From Arenicola marina (Eukaryota > Annelida > Polychaeta > Arenicolidae): a DNA stretch of 64,000 nucleotides. Position 1 is the stretch's first letter; every line of letters starts with the position of its first letter. The position numbers were made by a program, and so were the translations under genes. The notes beneath the pieces are model-generated. The model searched no databases. It was not told the origin of the DNA and saw only the letters and a program-made list of their open reading frames with translations. Of the stretch, positions 48,301 through 60,000 are shown one piece after another. The stretch lies in contig OZ025261.1 of the NCBI GenBank assembly GCA_964019135.1, positions 31,418,029 through 31,482,028 of the forward strand, read 5' to 3'.

Positions 48301-51300
48301 ATATTGGTGTCGGGTGCACGCTGGAAGTGGCCGGCTCGATTACTGGCGTCCGTACTTCCCGGCGGGATACGGGATCCCGTTGGGCTCAGCTAGCCAGCCA
48401 GCCACCTCCCCATCTGGACGGTGGCGTTTGGTCTCCGGACCTGGTGGATTAGCGCCAGGTTTCCACTGTGGTTACCATGGCAATCGGGGCTATCTATGTT
48501 TGATATCAACATAACTGCCGGCCATTGCGGAGAAGGTTGGCAACAGCGCATGGTATTGGAAGCAGAGGGCAACGTTGCCGGGCAACGGTCTCTCTTATGT
48601 CATGTAATCATTGCTGCATGTTTTGGTTCTCACACAACAGTATGAGACCGTTCGCTGTCCTGTGGCGAATTTCACGGTCGTAATTTAGCCGTCTACGGGG
48701 CTTAGTCGGCTAAACTTACCGTGTAAATGATGGACAATTTTAGCCCGCTAAGCGCCGTAGCCGGTTAATCTATGTACGTGAAATAGGCCACTGCACCCCC
48801 GCCCCCCCTCGCCCGGTCACTATTGCTTAACAAATTTGATGTGAAAGGCGTGGCGGGGGAAACATTGAGGCGTCGCGACTGTGGGCGAGATGGTGGTCCT
48901 TCGGTAGCCACGTTCCGTCATCATCGTGCTATGCGGGAGGATAGTCATTTATTCGCTATCCTAACAAATGATATTTGTACACCCAGTATGAAAAAAACCC
49001 CAGCTGTATGGCTAAGCAATTCGGTAACTTCGGTTGCAACGTCGGCGGTGGCAAATCCAAGGTCCAAGCATTCACCTGATGGACACAGAAATATATCTTG
49101 GTATCTTTATATGTATCTCTAATATATCTCATTGCCTAGCTGAGTACTCGTACATACGTCAATATGTCTTGTGGCTGTCACCTTCATACACACGCTGTCA
49201 GCATCGCTAGGGTTCCTCGGCATTCACGTTAGAATCGTGGGCACTTCAAGTGGGAAAGAGCAAGAGCCGCAAAACTAGTACTCAGTTTTATCATCATGTT
49301 TTGTTCGTAGCAGCGTCGCTTACGTAGATCGCATGTTATGCACGCTATGTACACTGAACTACCTATGTATATATATGTGTATATATGCAGTAAAGATTGC
49401 AAACTGTAATATTTTAGGGCTCCGCAAAAATAGCGAAACTTTTTTTAAGTATATGTGTACTTACCTACATGCATGTATAACATGGTGGCATGTTGCGAGC
49501 AATAACACAAAAATATGATAATTAGCGGTTAACGCCCCCGCCGTTTTTTCCCCCCGACGCCATGCCAACCGGGATTCTCTCGCGTTCTTTTTCGCTTGGG
49601 GCGCTGGACAAATTGCCAAACGGCATCGCCCACGAGTTGGAGATTGTTAGACAACAGGAGTCTGATTCGTGGGCTGGTGAGTCCGGGGTGGCGGGTGCAG
49701 GGGGTGCAGGGGGCACCTACACGCGATGGAAGCTCCTGTGGTGACACAGAGGACTTTGCGGTGTTCGGTTGGTGCTATAGGCCGTGTCCTTCCCAGCTGT
49801 ACCAACGTCTGTGAGAGTGCAGTTCTAGGACTACGATGTTGTAGATTCCGTGTGCTATATGGTTCACTGTTGGGGCTTGCTGATGTCCTCCGAGTCGTTA
49901 CATGGCTGCAGCGGTGTCGGGAGCTCGACTGCAAGTCGATCGGTCGCCCGCAGTATATTTAGGCCATAAATATATAATCATTGTCCCAAGATTTTTTTCA
50001 GGTCCGTTGTCAGCCAATCTAACAAATGGTGGTTGTTTGTCTGCAATAATATGACGCTCTCTGTCCTTTCACCCATGGAGGAACCAAGTGCTTTCTGTCC
50101 TTTCACCCATGGAGGAACCAAGTGCTTTCTGTCCTTTCACCCATGGAGGAACCAAGTGCTTTCTGTCCTTTCACCCATGGAGGAACCAAGTGCTTTCTGT
50201 CCTTTCACCCATGGAGGAACCAAGTGCTTTCTGTCCTTTCACCCATGGAGGAACCAAGTGCTTTCTGTCCTTTCACCCATGGAGGAACCAAGTGCTTTCT
50301 GTCCTTTCACCCATGGAGGAACCAAGTGCTTTCTGTCCTTTCACCCATGGAGGAACCAAGTGCTTTCTGTCCTTTCACCCATGGAGGAACCAAGTGCTTT
50401 CTGTCCTTTCACCCATGGAGGAACCAAGTGCTTTCTGTCCGCATAATGGTACTTTATGGGGCTAATTTTGTGTCATTATTCAATATCTCAGTCTCTATGG
50501 TAGTTTTGTAACACCTGATGTCTATTTCGTGATAATTATGATAGCATATGTCTGCTTTGGTCTCCAATCTAAACTCGATTTAATCCAGTGAATTAATATG
50601 TAATGAACTAAATTGATGTTTCGGCCGTTTTTGTGCACACAAGGGCTCTTCGACTAAGCCAATGAGCCTCCCGGGACGATGAATGGATGATTAGGTGCTG
50701 GGGGTCCAGATGCGAACCCAAGTCTAGTTAAACCGCTAACCACTACACCAGGAAAGTTCCCTCGTAAACATTGGTGATGCGAAACCAACGCTCCTCTCTG
50801 ATTACTGGCACGTTTAAAGGAGGGACCGCTAGTGTGTCATACAGATAGCTGTTTAAAACCGCTTTCAGTATCAGTTGATATCGTACAGACGTGATCGGGT
50901 TGAGCGCTTTGTCGATGTATATATATCCAGCTTCCGGTGTAATGCCTTTGAACACACACACACGGGCCAGACTGAACCATGAATAAATCACACGATAATT
51001 ACATGCACAATTATGTGAAACGGTCTCCCGTCAGGACTCAGGTGCCGGACTCGAGAACCGGACCCGGATATGTCGGGCTGCAGCTGCAGCTGAGTTGCGT
51101 CGAGACGTCCGCGCCACACATACAACGTGATCCGACAAACATAATGATTGGAAGGGTTATATTGAATCGTTGGCAACGGTCGGGAAAGCTCAAACATGGT
51201 CCTTTGGAAAACATTATGTATATGGTGGCCCAGCCGATGGCGAGGGTTGCAATATATTATCTGGCTAAACAATCCTGGCCAGTTTGGTCCTGCGTTTGGC

Positions 51301-53968
51301 TTGTCTGCGGGGACTACTGCGGCTGATACAGCGTTTGGCAATTGTTGCTATGTCTCACCATGGTCTTCCCCGCCAGCATGACGTACTAACTGCGGCGTAT
51401 GCTGCGCTAAGTGAAGAAGGCCTTTGGCGGCCTTACGACCCGCACTATCAGTTGCTAAGAGAGCACTTCCGGTTGTTGCTATGACCACATCGGCTGTCTT
51501 ATCGATGCGGGCTCTTGGTGCAGATTGCAGCGCGTAGACAACAATGTAGGCCATGCTACAAATGGCTCGTTTGGTAATACATTACTGATGGCGATGTTTC
51601 ACATGAAATCGATGTTTAGTTGGGGTAGCAATTTACAACCCGGCGAATGGCTAGTATCGATGGTCACTATGCTCTTCTTCGTGTGACAACCTCTTTTACA
51701 TCTCTTGATGGTCGCGAATCTAATACCTAAATTACACCGAAATAAGCTGCAAATCTGTCGTCTGAGGCAATACGAACGGGTGCCAACCATAGCATCAGGC
51801 CATCGGCAACAATTTCAATGCGGCGGTATCTGATATTTGGTAACAGCGCTTATCTCGCAAATCGCACCGGCACGGGTTTTTTACCTGGTTACGCGGCTTT
51901 CTCTTTTTCTCAGCGGAGAAAACCGCGTCACTTGCGGGCCGCATCACTGGCGCATTGATATCCTCGTCGTCTGAACATGAAGGGATTGTGCGACTTCCAC
52001 GCCCGGTAAAGGTCGCGGTGGTATAAAACAAGCAGGCTGAGGTCCGGACGGGGCCTGTCCCCTTGTTATGTCCATCGGACTAGTTACATCGAGCGCTTTC
52101 TATTTGCCCATCGTGTTAGCACGTAGCGGGGGATTGCGGCGGCCTCATGCCGTGCAGGGAGTGCTCAGTGTACCCCACGTGTTGCCAACCGAGTGCTAGT
52201 CCCAATGGTAAACAGAAATGCGCTACGCATTTTTCCATTTGCTGAAGTAGCTTTTTGTTTCTGTGCACACCACCTTGGTGCCCGAAATAGATTTGTTGCC
52301 CTGAAGTAAACAGATGCGTTACATACTGTCCACCTACTGAAACGATTCCGACTGTTGCATTGTGTTCTGCATATGTCGCCTTGATGTTCAAGGCAGCTTT
52401 GTTTACAAAAGATGAAGAGCAGAATGTAAATGACGTTTCTATGTTGTCCTGTGGTGTCAGCGATAAGGATGTGTGATGATGACATTGTGTTCACGATGGA
52501 CGAAGATGATCACGAGATAAGGGTGAAGGGAAAATGGATGTTGTTTTTGGTTTAAGGACGATGCTTTAACTGTTTAGGTCATATCGCGACAATGGGAATG
52601 ATCATGGTATAAAGGACCTCGGGAATAACTCTTTGCGTAAACCGACTAGGGGCATTATAATGCACAAAACCTAAATATTTGCACAGGTGGGGTTTGTACC
52701 ACTTACCAACCGCTTGAGCTGGCCTGACAGGGGCACACAGCGCACACTCGACAATAGATGCAACCTACTAAGCAACGGGGTGCCCCATGGCGGATGGTGG
52801 AAAATGAGGGTGAATTTATGTTTATATTACATATTTGGCTCAAAGGTCAGCCTTCTACTGAGATGCTTTCAGCAGATATTAATTCCATACGACTGTATGT
52901 AATGGGAATAGAGGTATGCTGTACAGACGTGAGATATATGTATATTATGTGCCTCTCTTTGGTGGCCTTTTCCTTGTATAACGCGATCTCTGGCCGTGAC
53001 CATGTGGGTGGCCGGCCATGGTCTGGTGTAGGGGGTGCGGGGAGGGGGTAGAGGTCGGCACTCTTGTGTGACTTACCTGACGGGTCATAAAAACACAGTA
53101 TCATACTCACATAAAGTCATTGGAAAATAACACAGTATATAACCTGACCGACCATGGAGGTATGAGGGGGGCGGAAAGACGGGGGGGGGCGCAAGGTCCC
53201 AGAGCTGGTCAGACTGTTCATCCCGACGATGTGTTGTGACAAACCTTGTGACCGCTGCGGTGTGCCGTCCCCTTAACCCTACCCCCCCTCCCCCCCCCCC
53301 CCCCGTCTGCCCCTACCTGACCTGAGGTCGCAATTACAAAGGAAAACGTGCACGACTCCTCCCACCACCCCTCCCCCCACCCTTCCCCCCACCCCGCTGC
53401 CAAAGACCCCTCGACCTAACACGGTATGGTGGACAACTGGTCTACCCCACTCCCCCCACAACACCGACCCCCCCCCCCTCACCCACACACACACACACAC
53501 ACTCACCGAGAGACAACTCTATGTTGGGTCAACGGGTCTTTGTTAACCCAACACAGTTCCAACGGTAAACATACATATTAGTGTATACCTGACCAATCGC
53601 TTATTAGTTTACGACTGTTGCCCTGTGTGGGGTCAATGGGGTCTCTGCCACCCCCCTACACCCGCCTCCGGTGAGGCCAGACGGTGGAGCGGACGGGTGT
53701 TTGTTTGGGGGTCACACTCCCTGAGGGGGGTCCTGAGTGTGGCCCCGTGGCCATGCCATCGTGCCTGGGTGACACCTTCCTTTATGTGCTGATTGATGGC
53801 TCAGACACTTCTGAAGCGGTCAGTTGAGCCGGACTTGACGGGTCTGTCTTTGTCCCTTGGTGTGTGTTATTTACATACATCATTGGCTTCTTCTAAATTA
53901 ATTATAGTGTATATATATATATATCGAGGTGAGCATTAACGTGTGAAATCGCTATTGCAAACATTCAG

Positions 53969-54007
<39 letters not shown>

Positions 54008-57000
54008 GATATTTATAATCTTGGGGTCGGGTTTTTACTCTTGTATTAAATGCAGTGGTTTATGTATTAATAGTTAGAATTAAATGTTTGGTCGCACGTG
54101 CGTTGGTGATAGCGTTTAACACGTGAGAATGTTATGGGGTGCGGTGAGTGTGGATTGGGGTGTACCGGGAGGTATGTGGGTGGTAGTGAACTGGCTCACG
54201 AGGCGATTAACCGTGTGAAGCGAGGGTATCTGTGGCCACCCTACACCTGGCCTGGGGCCACGTAAATTGTGTGTGGAGTTCAACGCAAGGCCGCCCGCAA
54301 CTCCGCAATGTCTGGGATCAGAATGCGATTGGGAAGGGATGTGGGGTGAGGGTGGGTGACCTGTGGTGCCTGGTGCGGACCAGGTGTGATAAACCGGGGT
54401 GCTGGTACCAGCCTACTGCTACTTCCGTTTCCATGAGATCACGTGTGCATGTGGACACCTGCCAGCTGCACGTGGGCGGCGATAGGCCTGTTGGGAATCT
54501 CCATCCCCCTTCTCCCCGCCTCCCCCACGCGGTCCCCATCCCCTCCCCCGCCGTCCATCCAAGTCACCGTTCACCATGGCGGTTGAGATGGAGGACTTTT
54601 TACTCCTTCATCATAATATGTGTTCTGCTTGGGTTCGGTTGTACATCCGACCATCATTCCTTTTAACATATACCACTACCCACGATGAAAGAAATCATGA
54701 AGGCGCGATGGACATCGAGTCCTTGAGTTGACATCACACGCCTTGTAAGTGTGATAGAAGCATCCATCTAACCATTTTAATGTCGAATTGCAATCTAATT
54801 ACAAATCATTCCTTCATTACATCCGCCATCTGAACTCTAGAGTTGACAAGATCATTAGCCTGTTTTGTTTTTAAAAAAACACTTTCTGTTTGTTTATGTA
54901 TAACAACGTATCGTCGATGGCAAGAATCTCTTCCGGTGATGACCGTCGAAGGAATCTAATGGTGGTATTGTCATTACATATTTCGTGATATATCCGTTGT
55001 TAGGAAGCACCTCAGTGGCTTATTATTCATACAATGTGGTACCATGGCGTGAATTGCCGCCACGTGTTTGTTGCCATGTGGACATCGGTGGCTGGCAATG
55101 GCGGAGAATAACACACACAAGATTGACTAACAGCGAGAGGCTGAGCTGCGGTCTCCGCTGCGTGGTAGTCAAGCCAGTTGGCATGGCACTTGTCAACTAT
55201 CGGAGAAAGGACGCGATAAGACTTTGAATTGTCATCATCGTCTTCCACATAAAGAAGTTATGACACGTCTGCGTGCGTTCCCGCCATGTTACACCAGTTT
55301 GTTGGCAATCACGGCGCATATTGTCCTTGAGCTGTTGAGTTGGTACTTTGTTTCGCCAAGTTTACCGAAGTGGCTAACGAGGAAGTCTCCTTAGCTCAGT
55401 TGGTAAAGGGGCTGAGCTGCCAAGCTTACCGAAGTGGCTAACGAGGGAGTCTCCTTAGCTCAGTTGGTAAAGGGGCTGAGCTGCCAAGCTTACCGAAGTG
55501 GCTAACGAGGGAGCCTCCTTAGCTCAGTTGGTAAAGGGGCTGAGCTGCCAAGCTTACCGAAGTGGCTAACGAGGGAGTCTCCCCAGCTCAGTTGGTAAAG
55601 GGGCTGAGCTGCCAAGCTTACCGAAGTGCCTAACGAGGAAGCCTCCTTAGCTCAGTTGGTAAAGGGGCTGAGCTGCCAAGCTTACCGAAGTGGCTAACGA
55701 GGAAGCCTCCTTAGCTCAGTTGGTAAAGGGGCTGAGCTGCCAAGCTTACCGAAGTGGCTAACGAGGGAGCCTCCTTAGCTCAGTTGGTAAAGGGGCTGAG
55801 CTGCCAAGCTTACCGAAGTGGCTAACGAGGAAGCCTCCTTAGCTCAGTTGGTACAGGGGCTGAGCTGCCAAGCTTACCGAAGTGGCTAACGAGGAAGCCT
55901 CCTTAGCTCAGTTGGTACAGGGGCTGAGCTGCCAAGCTTACCGAAGTGGCTAACGAGGAAGCCTCCTTAGCTCAGTTGGTAAAGGGGCTGAGCTGCCAAG
56001 CTTACCGAAGTGGCTAACGAGGAAGCCTCCTTAGCTCAGTTGGTAAAGGGGCTGAGCTGCCAAGCTTACCGAAGTGGCTAACGAGGGAGTCTCCCCAGCT
56101 CAGTTGGTACAGGGGCTGAGCTGCCAAGCTTACCGAAGTGGCTAACGAGGGAGCCTCCTTAGCTCAGTTGGTAAAGGGGCTGAGCTGCCAAGCTTACCGA
56201 AGTGGCTAACGAGGAAGTCTCCTTAGCTCAGTTGGTAAAGGGGCTGAGCTGCCAAGCTTACCGAAGTGGCTAACGAGGGAGCCTCCTTAGCTCAGTTGGT
56301 AAAGGGGCTGAGCTGCCAAGCTTACCGAAGTGGCTAACGAGGAAGTCTCCTTAGCTCAGTTGGTAAAGGGGCTGAGCTGCCAAGCTTACCGAAGTGGCTA
56401 ACGAGGAAGCCTCCTTAGCTCAGTTGGTAAAGGGGCTGAGCTGCCAAGCTTACCGAAGTGGCTAACGAGGGAGTCTCCCCAGCTCAGTTGGTACAGGGGC
56501 TGAGCTGCCAAGCTTACCGAAGTGGCTAACGAGGGAGCCTCCTTAGCTCAGTTGGTAAAGGGGCTGAGCTGCCAAGCTTACCGAAGTGGCTAACGAGGGA
56601 GCCTCCCCAGCTCAGTTGGTAAAGGGGCTGAGCTGCCAAGCTTACCGAAGTGGCTAACGAGGGAGCCTCCCCAGCTCAGTTGGTAAAGGGGCTGAGCTGC
56701 CAAGCTTACCGAAGTGGCTAACGAGGAAGCCTCCTTAGCTCAGTTGGTAAAGGGGCTGAGCTGCCAAGCTTACCGAAGTGGCTAGCGAGGGAGTCTCCCC
56801 AGCTCAGTTGGTAAAGGGGCTGAGCTGCCAAGCTTACCGAAGTGGCTAACGAGGAAGCCTCCTTAGCTCAGTTGGTAAAGGGGCTGAGCTGCCAAGCTTA
56901 CCGAAGTGGCTAACGAGGGAGCCTCCTTAGCTCAGTTGGTACAGGGGCTGAGCTGCCAAGCTTACCGAAGTGGCTAACGAGGAAGCCTCCTTAGCTCAGT

Positions 57001-60000
57001 TGGTAAAGGGGCTGAGCTGCCAAGCTTACCGAAGTGGCTAACGAGGAAGCCTCCTTAGCTCAGTTGGTACAGGGGCTGACCTGCCAAGCTTACCGAAGTG
57101 GCTAACGAGGGAGTCTCCTTAGCTCAGTTGGTAAAGGGGCTGAGCTGCCAAGCTTACCGAAGTGGCTAACGAGGAAGTCTCCTTAGCTCAGTTGGTAAAG
57201 GGGCTGAGCTGCCAAGCTTACCGAAGTGGCTAACGAGGAAGTCTCCTTAGCTCAGTTGGTAAAGGGGCTGAGCTGCCAAGCTTACCGAAGTGGCTAACGA
57301 GGGAGTCTCCTTAGCTCAGTTGGTAAAGGGGCTGAGCTGCCAAGCTTACCGAAGTGGCTAACGAGGAAGTCTCCTTAGCTCAGTTGGTAAAGGGGCTGAG
57401 CTGCCAAGCTTACCGAAGTGGCTAACGAGGAAGTCTCCTTAGCTCAGTTGGTAAAGGGGCTGAGCTGCCAAGCTTACCGAAGTGGCTAACGAGGAAGCCT
57501 CCTTAGCTCAGTTGGTACAGGGGCTGAGCTGCCAAGCTTACCGAAGTGGCTAACGAGGAAGCCTCCTTAGCTCAGTTGGTAAAGGGGCTGAGCTGCCAAG
57601 CTTACCGAAGTGGCTAACGAGGGAGTCTCCCCAGCTCAGTTGGTACAGGGGCTGAGCTGCCAAGCTTACCGAAGTGGCTAACGAGGGAGCCTCCTTAGCT
57701 CAGTTGGTAAAGGGGCTGAGCTGCCAAGCTTACCGAAGTGGCTAACGAGGGAGTCTCCCCAGCTCAGTTGGTACAGGGGCTGAGCTGCCAAGCTTACCGA
57801 AGTGCCTAACGAGGGAGCCTCCATAGCTCAGCTGGTAAAGAGCTGCAGGTCAACACCTCATGGGTTTGGGCTCTGGCACCTGCAGCTGGGGCATATTTCA
57901 TCCCACACATGACACTGTCCCTGAAAGTTTCTTGACCTTCATGCGCGTCAACATGACCCAGCATTGTATATCCGATCGGCTCATGTTGGCCATCACGGAT
58001 GTCCCTCCTGGCCGACTTCCTATATAGGCGGACACGTGTATACATGATACGAATCCTGGTTTTCGTCCTTCGGGTTTGGTCCCAGTTGTCCCAGTATGTG
58101 ACCGCCCCCCCCACCCCAGCCTCGCGAGACCGGTTCGCGCGTACGATAAACATGGTTGTCAACTGGTGAAAATATTTTAATGCGTTTCGGGTGACGTCAT
58201 GCATTGTTTCATGACCTGCCTTTGACCAGTGACGCCAGAAAAGTCATCATCATGGTAACGGACGTGACGCTGAGGCGAGACCACGTGCTAAAGTTGTCCT
58301 CTAGAGTTCAAGGTCATCGGGTCACAGAACTGGGGCAACATTGCCGAAAGGACAGTACCGTCATGCGACCGAGTATCGCGCCAAACTCTCCACATTGTTA
58401 TGTGCCACCTTTGTGCACACAATGGCTGGTCTATATGACCGCTGAAAACACCAGTTTATACTGTCATTTACATGTGTAAGAAACAAGTGACCACACGCTC
58501 CAGAAATCAGGCTCGATGTTCTGTCGTTGACCATAGCCTAAACCTGAGGCTTCAGCCCTTGCTGTATAGATAAAGAATAGTGCCCTGTCCGGCTCTGGGC
58601 CGCTGTCATTGGGCAAACAATGCCTGTCACTTGATGGATCTTGTGCCAAACTCTCTGTGATGTAACTGAATTATGCCAGCAGTGGGACAAGTTTGCGCTG
58701 TGTGTGTCTTTATCGTGTCCCCTTATCGTCATTCTGTTCTGTTAAGTCGCTGGTGTGCGGGGCAAGGGGGCGGGGGTAACACAAAGGAGAGGTTTGGTGG
58801 GGGGGGGGGGGTACAGACAGCGTAGTGAGAGTGGCCGCGCGCTCGGCAGGCTGCCCTCCCCGTCACACCGTAGACTGACCAGTACGTGGACGGTGCTTTA
58901 AATAAGGCGCAGAGTGAGGACAGACAGTACGCAGACTCTTAATGCGATGACCGCGCCGCCACGCTCATCGGCGCGACATCTGTCGGGACACTCCGCGCGC
59001 GTCTCTTTGTCCCTGGCTTCCGTTCAGCCGATGACGTCATAGATGTCGCGTGGAGACTCTTGGAGTGGATGTGTCGCCCCAGGGGCCTTTGTGGAAAGGG
59101 GAGACGGGGGGGGGGGGCGGAGTGCCACACCCTGAGAGGAAGAAGCGGGCTTCTCTCCCTGGACGCTTTTTGGGGGGCGGAGTGCCACACCCTGAGAGGA
59201 AGAAGCGGGCTTCTCTCCCTGGACGCTTTTTATCAGGGTAGACACCCCCATTTTATTTATCGCTTGTTACCGGTCTGCGTTGATCGTTCGCGAGGCACTG
59301 GCCTGTGTTGGGCCTTGAAGTTCATGAATTCGGTTTTATCTGCCATGAGGATGTGTGTTCATTAATCGTCAGACATGAGGAGTGGCCGAGAGATGGCGGG
59401 CTCCAACCCCACCTATGTCAGTGGCCGCTACATCATTACATCTAAGTTTCCCAGGCTTCATTGGCCCAGGTTTAACTATACTGGCCACAACATTGGCCTA
59501 ACCACATTGGATAACCAAAGATTGCAAATAAAGCATGTGGCAGTTCTTTAGGCCTTCTTTCACATCTCACTTTTTTTTATACTTTGTTTAATTTATTCAT
59601 TAAGTGCATTTGACAGTTAATGACAGCTCGTCAATGATGCAACCACGCACCGGCCATATCTGCGCCATCCGCGCGACTGGCAGTCTAAACGCTGTAAACC
59701 GGCCCTCGCTGAGGTAGCCACTTGGCGAGTAGGTGGCATATTGAGTGGGACGTGATATGTCTTGAGGGTTTTTGCTGGCGCTGACCCAGTACAAACAGAA
59801 GTCGGCTTTCTGTATGTCCCCTTGTTACATCCTCCGCAGTGACAGCCTCTTACGCTTACAGCCTGTGGTCTAGCTGCACCGCTTGCGCCTCCATTGGTCC
59901 CTACAAATACATCCTTTGTTGATACGGTATAGCACCCCTAGGAAGTATGACACAGAGTGCGATCAAAGCGGGTGTGGGTGTGTGTGTGTGAGGGAGGGTG

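Noticed and set aside
50033..50511. Array of 34-bp direct repeats as a CRISPR or a coding gene
   Set aside because: There are no spacers between repeats and the DNA is animal. The open frames come from the repeat.
54232..54666. 144-codon plus-strand frame
   Set aside because: GC-rich chance frame; no motif, no homology that I recognise and no splice context.
55390..57830. A cluster of about 38 tRNA genes
   Set aside because: Only the A-box-like segment repeats; there is no B box, anticodon arm or acceptor stem pairing within the 64-bp unit.
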